From NCBI RefSeq assembly GCF_009601765.2, contig NZ_CP045699.1, positions 2,418,001 through 2,482,000 of the forward strand: DNA of 64,000 bases, read 5' to 3'. The DNA comes from Vibrio algicola (GTDB taxonomy: Bacteria > Pseudomonadota > Gammaproteobacteria > Enterobacterales > Vibrionaceae). Positions 47,021-58,611 of this stretch are shown here, piece by piece. The notes beneath the pieces are model-generated. The model ran no database searches. It had not been told where the DNA came from and saw only the letters and a program-made list of their open reading frames with translations. Made by a program: the position numbers and the translations under genes. The stretch's first letter is position 1. Each line of letters opens with the position of its first letter.

Positions 47021-47080
47021 TACCAATGCCATAAATTTAATGATCGTTCAAAATTGATCAAATACTAAATGGAATTGGTA
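47021..47080. repeat. 60-bp end-to-end deletion form of the dispersed hairpin element
   Basis: TACCAATGCCATAAATTTAA with its neighbouring GATCGTTCAAAATT (the inverse of the right end of copies C and D) runs directly into GATCAAATACTAAATGG and GAATTGGTA (the inverse of their left end). The hairpin core is missing. It starts 3 bp after the yrdA stop, in the convergent yrdA/DUF1488 gap. Confidence 0.75.
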
Positions 47081-47095
47081 ATCAATTTGCATTCT

Positions 47096-47359
47096 TTAGC
47101 CTAGTTCGATTTCTCCTGCTAGGTTAAACAATTCTTCTTCTATTGCTTGTTCAGCTAAATCTTCTAAATCAAAACGCAATGAATCAAATACGGATAACAC
47201 CTGCGCGGAATCGACTTTATAACCAATTAGCTGAGATAGCTTTTCAATAGAGACAATGCATTCGATCAATTGTCCCGCTTGTTGAGCAGGAAAACTCACC
47301 ACTTGACGCTCAGGATGCCAAGTTTGGAGATCGGCAAATAATATATTCTGGTTCATCAT
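47096..47359 (-). CDS. DUF1488 family protein (YrdB-like)
   Basis: An 87-aa acidic protein of DUF1488, the family of E. coli YrdB. It has ILFADLQTWHPERQVVSFPA at the start, then a CIVS segment and an acidic C-terminus (DLEDLAEQAIEEELF). The function is unknown. It lies 9 bp downstream of aroE on the same strand and is likely cotranscribed (tsaC-hemF-aroE-this gene). An equally good start is the second Met. Confidence 0.8.
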   Translation of the reverse strand: MMNQNILFADLQTWHPERQVVSFPAQQAGQLIECIVSIEKLSQLIGYKVDSAQVLSVFDSLRFDLEDLAEQAIEEELFNLAGEIELG

Positions 47360-47368
47360 TTATTCCAT

Positions 47369-48196
47369 TTAACAGGCGAGATTCTTACGCAGCTCGCGTA
47401 ATACTTGTCGTACACTCGGTCTTAAAGCACGCCATAACATAAAACTTTCTGCCGCCTGACCCACTAACATCCCCAAACCATCATAAGCATGAGTGACACC
47501 ATTGTGTTTTGCCCAATCATTGAAGTGGGTTTTGCCTGCTCCATAGCTCATATCATAGCTAACGCTTTGTGGGCTAAAAATAGCCGAACTGATTTCAGGC
47601 AAACCGCCCGCTAACCCTGCCGAGGTTGAGTTGATAATAATATCAAACGAGCAATCAATCTCTTCCATAGGTTTTGCTACCACATTGCCGTACTCACTAA
47701 AGGTTTTTGCAAGTTGCTGTGCTTTTTCCAAGGTGCGATTAACAATGACTATTTGCTCTGGGCTTTGATCGAGTAAAGGCTTTAATACCCCTCTTGCCGC
47801 CCCACCCGCGCCAAGTAACAATATTTTGGCACCTTGCAATTGAGCTTGATATTGAAGCAAGTCTTGTACTAGCCCTTCACCATCGGTGTTATCACCAATA
47901 ATTTGTCCATCATCTAGCTTCTTTAATGTATTCACCGCTTGAGCTAATTGCGCCCGCTCCGTTAATCTGTCGGCAAACTTAAAGGCATCCAACTTAAACG
48001 GTGCGGTCACATTACAACCACGCCCTCCTTGTGAAAAAAAGGTGGTCGCAGCTAATTGAAAGCCATCTGCCGGCGCTTCAATAATGCCGTATTCCATTGG
48101 TTGATTGGTTTGGCGTGCAAATAGAGTATGGATAAAGGGGGATTTACTGTGTTTGATTGGGTTACCAAACACGGCATATTGATCAAGTTGGCTCAT
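47369..48196 (-). CDS. aroE: Shikimate dehydrogenase
   Basis: A 275-aa enzyme of aromatic amino acid synthesis that reduces 3-dehydroshikimate with NADPH. The substrate domain has [18 protein letters not shown] and the catalytic Lys (about K68, NVTAPFK) and Asp (about D105, NTDGEG). The NADP-binding loop is [15 protein letters not shown], followed by VNRTLEKA. The length matches AroE (272 aa in E. coli). It lies in the tsaC-hemF-aroE cluster, 50 bp after hemF. Confidence 0.96.
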   Translation of the reverse strand: MSQLDQYAVFGNPIKHSKSPFIHTLFARQTNQPMEYGIIEAPADGFQLAATTFFSQGGRGCNVTAPFKLDAFKFADRLTERAQLAQAVNTLKKLDDGQIIGDNTDGEGLVQDLLQYQAQLQGAKILLLGAGGAARGVLKPLLDQSPEQIVIVNRTLEKAQQLAKTFSEYGNVVAKPMEEIDCSFDIIINSTSAGLAGGLPEISSAIFSPQSVSYDMSYGAGKTHFNDWAKHNGVTHAYDGLGMLVGQAAESFMLWRALRPSVRQVLRELRKNLAC

Positions 48197-48246
48197 ATTG
48201 GCGATATCCTTGTCTAGCTAATAAATAATAACGGCACCGCTATTTA

Positions 48247-49708
<1,462 letters not shown>

Positions 49709-49805
49709 CCGATCGTCCTTTTCTGCTCATTAGCAATACATAAAGTGTTTAACCATAGACTAAATGATTTTCACCTCTAAATGCTACTCTAGAATGAAAT
49801 ACCTG

Positions 49806-49843
49806 ACGCAAACGTTTTCCTTGGGGTGATTTCTCCGTATAAT
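49806..49843 (+). promoter_or_regulatory. PurR operator and promoter of purEK
   Basis: ACGCAAACGTTTTCCT (49806-49821) fits the PurR consensus (ACGCAAACGTTTTCNT). A TATAAT box at 49838-49843 follows at the spacing where the operator covers the -35 region. PurR with hypoxanthine or guanine would block purEK transcription. Confidence 0.88.
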
Positions 49844-49901
49844 ACGACCACGTTTGTTTTTCATATTGTCTCGCAACCAAGAAGTACAACAGGAGTATTC
49901 G

Positions 49902-50387
49902 ATGAAAGTTGGAATTATCATGGGTTCTAAGTCCGATTGGCCAACCATGAAATTGGCGGCTGAAATGTTAGACCGCTTTAATGTCCCTTATGAAACAAAA
50001 GTGGTTTCTGCTCACCGAACTCCTCATCTACTCAGCGAATATGCAGAAAGCGCCAAAGCACGCGGATTAAAAGTGATTATTGCGGGTGCCGGTGGTGCCG
50101 CTCACCTTCCAGGCATGACCGCCGCCTTTACCAGCCTTCCAGTGTTAGGGGTTCCGGTTCAATCTCGCGCGCTTTCTGGTGTTGATTCTTTATATTCGAT
50201 TGTACAAATGCCAAAAGGTATTGCGGTTGGCACCTTGGCGATTGGTGAAGCAGGCGCAGCCAATGCCGGTATTTTAGCGGCGCAGATCATTGGTATCCAC
50301 GATCAAGCGGTAATGGCTGAAGTAGAAGCTTTCCGTAAAGAACAAACCGATACTGTACTCGCCAATCCAAATCCAGCAGAGGATTAA
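49902..50387 (+). CDS. purE: N5-carboxyaminoimidazole ribonucleotide mutase PurE
   Basis: A 161-aa class I PurE, converting N5-CAIR to CAIR in purine synthesis. Motifs: [27 protein letters not shown] and [15 protein letters not shown]. The frame is open 16 codons further up, but AGGAG at about 49891 and the family start [10 protein letters not shown] fix the start at 49902. purK starts 4 bp after the stop. Confidence 0.96.
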   Translation: MKVGIIMGSKSDWPTMKLAAEMLDRFNVPYETKVVSAHRTPHLLSEYAESAKARGLKVIIAGAGGAAHLPGMTAAFTSLPVLGVPVQSRALSGVDSLYSIVQMPKGIAVGTLAIGEAGAANAGILAAQIIGIHDQAVMAEVEAFRKEQTDTVLANPNPAED

Positions 50388-50391
50388 TCCA

Positions 50392-51528
50392 ATGGCAGAT
50401 AAGCACGTTTTAGTTTTAGGTGCTGGCCAATTGGCTCGCATGATGTCTTTAGCGGGTGCGCCACTTAATATCGATGTTTCAGCGTTTGATGTTGGCAGTG
50501 AAAAGATTGTTCACCCGCTCACCCAAAATGTCATTGGTCATGGGCTCAATAATGCCATTGCCAAAGCCGATGTGATCACCGCTGAATTTGAACACATCCC
50601 CCACTCTATTTTAGATATTTGCCAACAAAGCGGTAAATTTCGACCAACAACCCAAGCGATTAAAGCCGGTGGTGATCGTCGCATTGAAAAGCAATTGTTA
50701 GACAATGCTAATGTCGCCAATGCCAAATATGCCATCATAACCAATCGCAGCGAGTTCGATGATGCTATTACTTATGTCGGTTTGCCTATGGTATTGAAAA
50801 CCGCACTAGGTGGTTACGATGGCAAAGGACAATGGCGTTTAAAAGAGACGACAGATATTGATGCTACTTGGCATGAAATGCAGCAAAGCTTAACCGCAAC
50901 CAAACATCAAGCGATTGTGGCTGAAGAATTTGTTCCGTTTCAGCGTGAAGTATCATTGGTCGGGGCTCGTCGCGCCAATGGTGAGATTGCCGTTTACCCA
51001 TTAGCCGAGAATGTTCATGTCGATGGCGTGTTAAGTTTATCCACTGCGATTGATGAGCCTAAACTGCAACAACAAGCGCAGCAGATGTTCAGTGCGATTG
51101 CACAGCAACTAGATTACGTTGGGGTATTGGCGATTGAGTTCTTTGATTTAGATGGCACATTATTGGTCAATGAAATTGCCCCACGGGTGCACAATTCAGG
51201 TCACTGGACTCAACAAGGCGCAGAAGTGTGTCAATTTGAAAACCATTTGCGAGCTGTGTGCGATATGCCACTGGGGAGCACTCAAGCGATCCGCCACGCC
51301 GCGATGATCAATATTTTAGGTCAAGATTCGCTACCGAAAGAAGTGCTGGCAATGCCAAATTGTCATATTCACTGGTATGGCAAAGAAAAGCGTACCGGGC
51401 GTAAAATGGGTCACATTAATGTATGTGGCAACAGTCATGCTGAATTATGCCAAGCATTAAAAACCTTAATTAAGGTATTAGATGAAGCTCAATTTCCACA
51501 ACTCAAACAGCATATCAACCAGTTGTGA
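50392..51528 (+). CDS. purK: N5-carboxyaminoimidazole ribonucleotide synthase PurK
   Basis: A 378-aa ATP-grasp enzyme making N5-CAIR from AIR, bicarbonate and ATP. It has [18 protein letters not shown] at the start, [14 protein letters not shown] in the ATP-grasp region and [18 protein letters not shown] near the catalytic metal site. It works directly with PurE from the same operon. No terminator was seen in the first 50 bp; a dispersed repeat follows. Confidence 0.96.
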   Translation: MADKHVLVLGAGQLARMMSLAGAPLNIDVSAFDVGSEKIVHPLTQNVIGHGLNNAIAKADVITAEFEHIPHSILDICQQSGKFRPTTQAIKAGGDRRIEKQLLDNANVANAKYAIITNRSEFDDAITYVGLPMVLKTALGGYDGKGQWRLKETTDIDATWHEMQQSLTATKHQAIVAEEFVPFQREVSLVGARRANGEIAVYPLAENVHVDGVLSLSTAIDEPKLQQQAQQMFSAIAQQLDYVGVLAIEFFDLDGTLLVNEIAPRVHNSGHWTQQGAEVCQFENHLRAVCDMPLGSTQAIRHAAMINILGQDSLPKEVLAMPNCHIHWYGKEKRTGRKMGHINVCGNSHAELCQALKTLIKVLDEAQFPQLKQHINQL

Positions 51529-51577
51529 GTTTAAGGTGATTCAAGCTATACCGTTTCAAGATGATATTTTCTAAGCA

Positions 51578-51668
51578 TATTATTCATGGAGAAAAGTGTC
51601 AAAAGTGCATGGATGCACTTTTCCAAGTGCCCACGGATGGTTTAAACGCTTTTTCGGAATGGATAATA
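51578..51668 (+). repeat. Dispersed hairpin element, copy B
   Basis: This 91-bp unit is closed by TATTATTCAT (51578-51587) and ATGGATAATA (51659-51668). It contains GGAGAAAAGTGTC, an 8-bp hairpin AAAAGTGC/GCACTTTT with loop ATGGAT, then CAAGTGCCCACGGATGG and CGCTTTTTCGG. It lies 50 bp after purK and 16 bp before a separate MITE-like element. Confidence 0.75.
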
Positions 51669-51683
51669 GGGTTAGGAAGCTTG

Positions 51684-51952
51684 CTAGGGGCTGTTGATCT
51701 TTCGTGGTTGTTTTTGCTGCGAATTACTGGGTTTTTATACAAGAAAGAGGCTTTGTGGTGTAGCTGGCTACACGAAAAGCCGATGACGAAGTAGAAAAGA
51801 CCAACAAACGCAGCCCGAAAGGTTCGGCTAAAAGCCTTTTACTCTTCGTTAAGTCTCATTTACTTAGAATAACTAGGCTTCAATCGACTTGCCTCGATTT
51901 AAAGGCTTTTATCTCGAACAAAATTTAATCACGAAAGATCAACAGCCCCTAG
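51684..51952. mobile_element. MITE-like element, 269 bp with 23-bp perfect terminal inverted repeats
   Basis: The ends are perfect 23-bp inverted repeats starting CTAGGGGCTGTTGATCTT at 51684 and ending with the inverse at 51952. CTAG at the ends may be a duplicated palindromic target. The interior has no ORF of transposase size and includes a hairpin GTGTAGC/GCTACAC (51758-51773). It has the form of a non-autonomous insertion element mobilised by a transposase encoded elsewhere; the parent family was not identified. Confidence 0.75.
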
Positions 51953-51979
51953 TATTAACACTCAAAATATAAAAGCTTA

Positions 51980-52010
51980 AAGACCCACTTAATTAAAGTG
52001 GGTCTTTTTT
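51980..52010. terminator. Bidirectional terminator between purK side and yrdD-like gene
   Basis: Stem AAGACCCACTT/AAGTGGGTCTT with a short AATTA loop and a T run on the plus strand. It lies between the purEK region and the convergent zinc-ribbon gene. Confidence 0.8.
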
Positions 52011-52046
52011 ATTTTATCGAATTTAAGTTTGTTGTTGCTATTAGAA

Positions 52047-52673
52047 TTACGATTGCTGATGCTGACACTTACGATTAGCGCACAGAATTTTAACCCCTGA
52101 AGCGAGTTTTTTTTCCACCAGCAAAGGAAAGCCACATTGCTCACAACTGCCGATCACAGGCGGTAAATTGATCGAGAATTTGCATTTCGGATAAGCATTA
52201 CAAGCATAAAAGCTTTTACCATAGCGAGATTGGCGTTCCACCAAATTGCCTGCATCTTTGGCCGTCGCGTGGCTTTGCAAACATTCAGGACACGGAATAT
52301 TGGCTTGAGGCGCTTGATTAGGCTCGGATTGATCCATCGAAGCAATATGATGACACTGCGGAAACCGACTGCACCCAATAAACATACCATAGCGACCTTG
52401 ACGCAACACCAACTCACCTTGCAAGGCGGCATCTTCTTTCTGGGCACATTCAGGGCAAGCAACCCCTAATTCTTTAACAATATGGCCATCATTTTGATGC
52501 AATGGCCGAATGTAGTCACATTGTGGATATTGTTTACAACCAAGAAAAGGACCATGCTTACCATGACGCAAGTGCAATTCGCCTTGCAGGGTATCGCCAC
52601 ATTGTGGGCATACCTCGTGCTCTAACCCATGCTCATGATTAGAAAATAGTTGCGTGTCGATTTTACTACTCAT
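52047..52673 (-). CDS. yrdD: Topoisomerase I-type zinc-ribbon protein (YrdD-like)
   Basis: A 208-aa protein made of four zinc-ribbon modules like the C-terminal domains of DNA topoisomerase I. The Cys pairs are CPQC/CKQYPQC, CPEC/CSRFPQC, CPEC/CNAYPKC and CEQC/CANRKC. Each of the first three has the GxxxxFLGC or RYGxFxxC pattern. It has no topoisomerase catalytic domain and its role is unknown; nucleic acid binding is likely. The family start is MSSKIDTQ at 52673, though the frame runs up to 52718. Confidence 0.88.
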   Translation of the reverse strand: MSSKIDTQLFSNHEHGLEHEVCPQCGDTLQGELHLRHGKHGPFLGCKQYPQCDYIRPLHQNDGHIVKELGVACPECAQKEDAALQGELVLRQGRYGMFIGCSRFPQCHHIASMDQSEPNQAPQANIPCPECLQSHATAKDAGNLVERQSRYGKSFYACNAYPKCKFSINLPPVIGSCEQCGFPLLVEKKLASGVKILCANRKCQHQQS

Positions 52674-52729
52674 ACTTAACTCAAGATAATTAATATTGCA
52701 GTGATGTGATAAGTGCATGAATGAAGAGT

Positions 52730-53200
52730 TTAATGAAGAACACCTTGTTCAGAAGATGCCAGTAGTTCTTCCATTTGCGTGTACGCACTTTCATTACCGG
52801 GTACGTTAAACAACACCATTAAGATCACCCACTTCAGGTCATCTAAAATAAATTCTTGCGTCTCTAACCCCATCACCCGATCGATAACCATTTCACGCGT
52901 TTCTGTGGTTAACACTTTGACTTGCTCGAGGAACAAGATAAAGCCTCGGCAAATAACATCAATACGTAACATTTCTTCAGGCGTGTAAATACGGATCGAT
53001 AACGCTGAACTAGTAGCGATTTTCGCGCCATCTGCTTGCTGCAGTGCCGCTAAGCCCTCTAACCAATGTAGCGCTTTATAAATTTCTTGTTGGTGAAACC
53101 CTGCGCGTAGTAACTCATCTTCAAGTTCATCTTGATCGATAGTTAAGTCTGCATCGCTATGAATATAGGTTTCAAACAAATACATCAGAATGTCCATCAT
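52730..53200 (-). CDS. smg: Smg family protein (DUF494)
   Basis: A 156-aa mostly helical acidic protein of the Smg/DUF494 family ([40 protein letters not shown]). It is found downstream of dprA in many gammaproteobacteria. Its function is unknown. It follows dprA by 24 bp and precedes the zinc-ribbon gene on the same strand, so all are probably one transcript. An MM start leaves one residue uncertain. Confidence 0.9.
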   Translation of the reverse strand: MMDILMYLFETYIHSDADLTIDQDELEDELLRAGFHQQEIYKALHWLEGLAALQQADGAKIATSSALSIRIYTPEEMLRIDVICRGFILFLEQVKVLTTETREMVIDRVMGLETQEFILDDLKWVILMVLFNVPGNESAYTQMEELLASSEQGVLH

Positions 53201-53224
53201 AGCTTTACCCTCCGCTTACAGAAC

Positions 53225-54367
53225 TTATTTGGGTCTACTATTAAGGATATAACCCCCAGGGACAGATGCAACATAACCACTCAATTCGAGCTCCAGTATT
53301 TGCATCATCACTTCGTGTACTGGTATATGGGTCCTTTGAGCCAAAATATCAACTGGGGTTGGTTCATTTCCTACGTTAGCTAACAGTTCGGCAAATGGCA
53401 ATGATCCGCTGAGAGTATTTTCGCAGGAGCTTTCCTTTTCAATCTCAAAAGCAAAGCTTGGTTGCGTCGGGGTCGTTATGATAGATGACCGGTCTAGTTG
53501 TGGTTGGATTTCATCAATAATATCTTGCGCTGAACACACTAAACTCGCGCCCTGTTGGATCAATCCATTACTGCCAGCGTGACCGGCTTGATAAATCGAT
53601 CCTGGTAAGGCAAACACCTCTCGATTTTGCTCTAACGCATAACGAGCAGTGATAAGCGAACCACTACGCTCCGCCGCCTCCACCACTAACACCCCAAGTG
53701 ATAAACCGCTGACAATACGGTTACGACGAGGAAAGTATTCAGCGCGAGGCTTGGTATCAGGCCGAAACTCTGACACCAAAGCGCCTTCGGATTCTAAAAT
53801 GCGTTGCGCTAAACCTTTATGACGCGCGGGATAGATTTGGTCAACACCAGAACCCAGCACCGCAACCGTCTCTCCCTTGGCTTGCAATGCACCATCGTGA
53901 GCATGACCATCAATGCCTAATGCTAAGCCACTGGTCACCGTCAAGCCATGCTCAGCTAATTGGTACCCAAACTCACGCGCAGCGCGCAAGCCATCCATAC
54001 TGGCATTACGACTACCAACCATTGCGATTTGTGGATGAATTAACGCATCAATATTACCTTTGACGAATAATACCGGCGGGTGAGAGGACATTTGTAGCAA
54101 TAACGGAGGGTAAGTCTGATCAAGCGGAGTGATAATATGATTACCTTGCGCTTGATACCAAGTGAGGCAAGCATCAACCTCGGGGTGAGATTGCTGTTGA
54201 ATAAATTGGATTTGAGCGGGCTTTAATTTTAAATTTTGTAATTCGAGCGTATTGTACGCCACAATATTCTCTGGTGAATCTATCCTCAATAGGCGAGACA
54301 AACTGACCCCGCCTAATTGAGGTGTAAAACTTAAAATCAACCATGCTGCCAGTTGAGATTCAGTCAT
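53225..54367 (-). CDS. dprA: DNA-processing protein DprA
   Basis: A 380-aa protein that protects incoming single-stranded DNA and loads RecA during natural transformation. The Rossmann-like DprA core has AMVGSRNASMDGLRAAREFG, TSGLALGIDGHAHDGAL, AVLGSGVDQIYPARH and EAAERSGSLITARYAL. A C-terminal winged-helix domain (PVDILAQRTHIPVHEVMMQI) follows. Its start overlaps the LysM gene stop by 1 bp (TAATG). Confidence 0.95.
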   Translation of the reverse strand: MTESQLAAWLILSFTPQLGGVSLSRLLRIDSPENIVAYNTLELQNLKLKPAQIQFIQQQSHPEVDACLTWYQAQGNHIITPLDQTYPPLLLQMSSHPPVLFVKGNIDALIHPQIAMVGSRNASMDGLRAAREFGYQLAEHGLTVTSGLALGIDGHAHDGALQAKGETVAVLGSGVDQIYPARHKGLAQRILESEGALVSEFRPDTKPRAEYFPRRNRIVSGLSLGVLVVEAAERSGSLITARYALEQNREVFALPGSIYQAGHAGSNGLIQQGASLVCSAQDIIDEIQPQLDRSSIITTPTQPSFAFEIEKESSCENTLSGSLPFAELLANVGNEPTPVDILAQRTHIPVHEVMMQILELELSGYVASVPGGYILNSRPK

Positions 54368-55512
54368 TACGATGGATAGTTAACCGTTGTATCATCATTA
54401 TTTTTATTCACTATCGGTAATGCAGACGGATCATTGGCAGCAGGCGAAACCGCAATGCTATCTTCTTTGATCGGCTCATCACTTTGAGTAATTAACGCCA
54501 AACTAAATTTAGCATAAGGACGAATAACCACCATTTCACCTATGGTCACAGGCGGTAAATCAATGCGCTTACCACTATTAAAGAACTTACCATCTTCATA
54601 GTAATACTCACCTTTTTTGCCATATACCACCGAGCCAAATTTAGCCAAATTGAACATGCTACCTTGCACTAAGCCATCATCACTGCCGCGGTCAATGATC
54701 ACAACTTGATTGACAGACATAAAGGCATGGTTATCCATTGAACCTTTAACGTTAGCCACTAAACCCACAGGGGCTGGTGTTGGCTCAAATACAGTCGATA
54801 GAGTTAAATCCTCACCAAAAACTGGCAATGCAATATCATTAAGCTTTATTTCTTGATACTGCTTAGTCACTTGCAAACCGCTGTACTTAGCTGATTTTTC
54901 TTTTAATTCAGCGTCTGCCACAATGCGCAAAGAGAAGGCACTCGCTTTTACATCATCACCACTACGATCATATTCTTCCACGATGCGATAGATAGACCAT
55001 TTTTCATTGGTGGCACTAGCATCGATATAAATACGCTCATTGGCACTTAAGAACTTACGCCCCTCACTGGTGCCTAGCACTCGGGTGGCAACTTGCTTAT
55101 CGTCTTCCGTTAATAATTGATCAGACTTTAAATAAGGAACAACGAGCCCATCTTTTAAGGCAGAAATAGCAACTTTGTCTTGTTTGCGTACTTGAGGGCC
55201 AATTTTTTTCATTGGTTTTAAGCTTAATAACGGCTGACCATTCACCCAAGTCAGAGTCAATTTGTCACCAGGGTAAATCAAGTGAGGGTTATTAATATCT
55301 GGATTGACTTGCCACAATCTTGGCCACAACCATGGACTATCTAAAAATAACTCGGAAATATCCCATAAAGTATCCCCTTTTTTCACAGTGTAAGTTTGTG
55401 GTGCCCCTTCTTTTAATGACAGCGGTTTTTGGGTGGTTGTGGCGGCAACCACAGAGAAGCTAACCACGATAAAAGCAAATAATTGAAGTATAAAACGCAT
55501 AGTTTTTGGCAT
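54367..55512 (-). CDS. LysM-domain exported protein
   Basis: A 381-aa protein with a signal peptide (MPKTMRFILQLFAFIVVSFS, cleavage near VAA/TT) and one N-terminal LysM domain (QTYTVKKGDTLWDISELFLD to HLIYPGDKLTL). It is likely to bind peptidoglycan. The remaining 270 residues resemble no enzyme that can be named. The start at 55512 follows AGAAGG; an upstream in-frame ATG at 55554 would put 14 residues before the signal peptide. This gene, dprA and smg form a conserved string divergent from def. Confidence 0.88.
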   Translation of the reverse strand: MPKTMRFILQLFAFIVVSFSVVAATTTQKPLSLKEGAPQTYTVKKGDTLWDISELFLDSPWLWPRLWQVNPDINNPHLIYPGDKLTLTWVNGQPLLSLKPMKKIGPQVRKQDKVAISALKDGLVVPYLKSDQLLTEDDKQVATRVLGTSEGRKFLSANERIYIDASATNEKWSIYRIVEEYDRSGDDVKASAFSLRIVADAELKEKSAKYSGLQVTKQYQEIKLNDIALPVFGEDLTLSTVFEPTPAPVGLVANVKGSMDNHAFMSVNQVVIIDRGSDDGLVQGSMFNLAKFGSVVYGKKGEYYYEDGKFFNSGKRIDLPPVTIGEMVVIRPYAKFSLALITQSDEPIKEDSIAVSPAANDPSALPIVNKNNDDTTVNYPS

Positions 55513-55643
55513 GACCCTTCTTTCCTTGGTCGAAATATTGTCCCTTAATGTCATTCGATGCTGTCATTTAGCTTGTAAAATGTCTAGAATTGCACCCATA
55601 AGGTTTAAGCTGTTTTCGGCACAGTTCAATATTTCGAGTGTAT

Positions 55644-56159
55644 ATGTCTGTATTACAAGTGTTAACATTCCCAGATGATCGCCTTCGCACCGTTGCGAAG
55701 CCGGTTGAAAAAGTCACCCCAGAGCTGCAAACGTTCATCGATGACATGATTGAAACCATGTATGTTGAAGAGGGTATCGGCCTTGCGGCAACTCAAGTTG
55801 ATTTTCATCAGCGTATTGTGGTGATCGATGTTTCTGATGAACGCGATCAACCTATGGTGCTTATCAATCCAGAAATTATCGCCAAAAGCGGTGACGATGG
55901 CATTGAAGAAGGCTGCCTATCGGTTCCTGGCGCGCGCGGTTTAGTGCCACGCTCGGCGGAAGTCACGGTAAAAGCATTAAATCGCGAAGGTGAAGAATTC
56001 ACTTTTGAAGCGGATGATTTATTAGCGATTTGTGTTCAACATGAACTTGACCATTTAAAAGGTAAGTTATTTGTTGATTATCTCTCGCCATTAAAGCGTA
56101 AGCGTATTCAAGATAAGCTCACTAAAATAAAACGCTTTAACGAGAAACAAGATAAGTAA
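55644..56159 (+). CDS. def: Peptide deformylase
   Basis: A 171-aa metalloenzyme that removes the N-terminal formyl group from new proteins. The three family motifs are present: [15 protein letters not shown] with metal ligand Cys91, and QHELDH with His133 and His137 and catalytic Glu134. [11 protein letters not shown] is the family start; a GTG at 55638 two codons earlier is less likely. The divergent LysM gene lies 131 bp away and fmt follows after 35 bp. Confidence 0.97.
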   Translation: MSVLQVLTFPDDRLRTVAKPVEKVTPELQTFIDDMIETMYVEEGIGLAATQVDFHQRIVVIDVSDERDQPMVLINPEIIAKSGDDGIEEGCLSVPGARGLVPRSAEVTVKALNREGEEFTFEADDLLAICVQHELDHLKGKLFVDYLSPLKRKRIQDKLTKIKRFNEKQDK

Positions 56160-56194
56160 CCACAGCACGACCAATTAATAAAAGGAACACTAGC

Positions 56195-57178
56195 TTGAGT
56201 CAGTCTTTAAGAATTGTCTTTGCAGGTACTCCGGATTTCGCCGCCCGTCACTTGGCGGCGTTGTTGTCTTCGGAGCATGAGATTATTGGGGTTTATACCC
56301 AGCCAGATCGCCCAGCCGGTCGTGGTAAAAAACTAACGGCCAGCCCAGTAAAATCGCTCGCGCTAGAGCATGATATTACAGTGCTGCAACCAGAAAACTT
56401 TAAATCTGATGATGCCAAGCAACAACTAAAAGATCTCAATGCCGATTTAATGGTCGTAGTCGCTTATGGCTTATTGCTCCCTCAAGTGGTGTTAGATACC
56501 CCACGTTTAGGTTGCATTAACGTCCATGGTTCTATTTTGCCACGTTGGCGCGGTGCGGCTCCAATCCAGCGTTCTATTTGGGCTGGTGATGAGCAAACCG
56601 GCGTGACCATTATGCAAATGGATCTTGGCCTCGATACTGGCGATATGCTGTCCGTTGCCACTTTGCCAATTGAAGATACCGATACCAGTGCTTCCATGTA
56701 CGACAAGTTAGCTCAGTTAGGGCCAACCGCCTTAATAGATTGCTTAAGCGATATTGCTACTGGTCAAATTTCGCCAATAAAACAAAATGATGAGCACGCA
56801 AATTACGCTAAAAAACTCAGTAAAGAAGAAGCCAAAATTAACTGGCATGATGATGCTGAACATATTGAGCGTTGCGTGCGTGCTTTTAACCCTTGGCCTA
56901 TGAGTTTTTTTTCTATTGAAGAGAATGATAGTAAAGAAAATCAAGTCAAACAGCACAACATCAAGGTGTGGCAATCGCGAGTTACTGCATCAAGCGCAAA
57001 TAGTCAGCACACACCAGGACAAATTATCCAAGCGGATAAAACCGGTATCTATATCGCCACAGGTAACGATGTGCTGATTTTAGAGCAACTGCAAGTGCCG
57101 GGTAAAAAAGCGATGTCAGTACAAGATATTCTTAACTCCCGAGCCAGTTGGTTTGAAGTTGGCTCACAGCTTTGTTGA
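56195..57178 (+). CDS. fmt: Methionyl-tRNA formyltransferase
   Basis: A 327-aa enzyme that formylates initiator Met-tRNA. The N-terminal formyltransferase fold has [19 protein letters not shown], the active-site region [17 protein letters not shown] and a GLDTGDML segment. An OB-fold C-terminal domain follows. The start is TTG at 56195, with AAAGGA about 10 bases before it; no nearer ATG keeps the conserved N-terminus. It is cotranscribed with def; an enzyme and its reversing partner are thus adjacent. Confidence 0.95.
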   Translation: MSQSLRIVFAGTPDFAARHLAALLSSEHEIIGVYTQPDRPAGRGKKLTASPVKSLALEHDITVLQPENFKSDDAKQQLKDLNADLMVVVAYGLLLPQVVLDTPRLGCINVHGSILPRWRGAAPIQRSIWAGDEQTGVTIMQMDLGLDTGDMLSVATLPIEDTDTSASMYDKLAQLGPTALIDCLSDIATGQISPIKQNDEHANYAKKLSKEEAKINWHDDAEHIERCVRAFNPWPMSFFSIEENDSKENQVKQHNIKVWQSRVTASSANSQHTPGQIIQADKTGIYIATGNDVLILEQLQVPGKKAMSVQDILNSRASWFEVGSQLC

Positions 57179-57267
57179 TTTGAACGATCAATAATGACAT
57201 TTACTTAGGCGTGCTCAAAGCTATTGCGCAGCCTTCTACTCTTTTTCTATAAATTTCGGTATATCTC

Positions 57268-58545
57268 ATGAATGTTCGCGCAGCTGCTGCTAATGCTCTA
57301 TTTCAAGTTGTCGATAAAGGCCACTCACTTTCACACGCGTTACCTGCCGCTCAAAAAACCATTAAGCCGCGTGATCATGCTCTGCTACAAGAAATTTGTT
57401 ACGGCGCACTACGCTACCTACCGCGTTTAGAGTCGATCGCCAATGAATTGATGGATAAACCATTAACCGGCAAAAAGCGCGTTTTCCACCACCTTATTTT
57501 GGTCGGAATTTATCAGCTTAGCTTTATGCGTATTCCTTCTCACGCCGCAGTTGCTGAAACAGTTGAAGCAACAAAAACTCTACGCGGTCCAAGCTTAAGT
57601 GGTTTGATCAATGCAGTGTTACGCAGTTATTTACGCGATCAAGAAGCGTTAGATGAAAAAGCCGTCAGCCACAATGCGGGTAAATATGGTCACCCAGGTT
57701 GGTTATTGAAATTACTGCAAGAAAGCTACCCACAACAATGGGAGCAGCTAATTGAAGCCAACAACAGCAAAGCGCCAATGTGGTTACGCGTCAACCGCAA
57801 GCACCATACGCGTGAGCAATACCTTGAACTGCTTGATAGCGAAGCGATTGAATACACCCTTCACTCTGAAGCAGATGATGCCATCAAACTGGCCTCACCT
57901 TGTGATGTCACTTTACTGCCAGGCTTTAGCCAAGGTTGGGTATCAGTACAAGATGCCGCCGCTCAATTATCAGTTAACTTCTTACAACCTCAAGATGGTG
58001 AGCTGATCTTAGATTGTTGCGCCGCACCAGGTGGTAAAACTGCGCATATTCTCGAGCATACTGAAAATACCGAAGTAGTGGCGATTGATTGCGACGTCAA
58101 CCGCTTAGATCGCGTTTACGATAACCTGCAACGTCTGCAGTTACGTGCCGATGTAATTTGTGGCGATGCACGCTATCCCGAAGAGTGGTGGAGCGGCAAT
58201 AAATTTGACCGTATCTTACTTGATGCTCCTTGTTCGGCGACCGGCGTTATTCGTCGTCACCCTGATATTAAATGGTTGCGTCGCGCCACCGATATTGAAG
58301 CATTGGCCGAATTACAAAGTGAAATATTTGATGCAATGTGGCGTCAACTTAAAGTCGGTGGCACCTTAGTGTATGCCACTTGCTCAATCACCCCACAAGA
58401 AAACTGTCAGCAAGTGAGTGCCTTCTTACAGCGCACCAGTGATGCGCAGTTAATTGGCTCGGAGGTTGAGAATCCAGGCCGTCAAATTCTACCGGGTGAA
58501 GAAGATATGGATGGCTTCTATTACGCGGTATTGCGCAAAGCATAA
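57268..58545 (+). CDS. rsmB: 16S rRNA m5C967 methyltransferase RsmB
   Basis: A 425-aa SAM-dependent enzyme with an N-terminal NusB-like RNA-binding domain ([20 protein letters not shown]) and a Rossmann methyltransferase domain. [14 protein letters not shown] binds [21 protein letters not shown] has Cys322, and TCSITPQEN holds the catalytic Cys372. It methylates C967 of 16S rRNA. It lies downstream of fmt (89-bp gap) and upstream of trkA, the same order as in E. coli. Confidence 0.96.
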   Translation: MNVRAAAANALFQVVDKGHSLSHALPAAQKTIKPRDHALLQEICYGALRYLPRLESIANELMDKPLTGKKRVFHHLILVGIYQLSFMRIPSHAAVAETVEATKTLRGPSLSGLINAVLRSYLRDQEALDEKAVSHNAGKYGHPGWLLKLLQESYPQQWEQLIEANNSKAPMWLRVNRKHHTREQYLELLDSEAIEYTLHSEADDAIKLASPCDVTLLPGFSQGWVSVQDAAAQLSVNFLQPQDGELILDCCAAPGGKTAHILEHTENTEVVAIDCDVNRLDRVYDNLQRLQLRADVICGDARYPEEWWSGNKFDRILLDAPCSATGVIRRHPDIKWLRRATDIEALAELQSEIFDAMWRQLKVGGTLVYATCSITPQENCQQVSAFLQRTSDAQLIGSEVENPGRQILPGEEDMDGFYYAVLRKA

Positions 58546-58611
58546 GCTTATCGCTAACAATTGATATTGATACGAGCTCAAGGTTGAGCGCAAAACAGGT
58601 AAACGCACGTT

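Noticed and set aside
51561-51794. 77-codon plus-strand ORF after purK
   Set aside because: It runs through hairpin copy B and into the MITE-like element; the translation is a product of repeat sequence.
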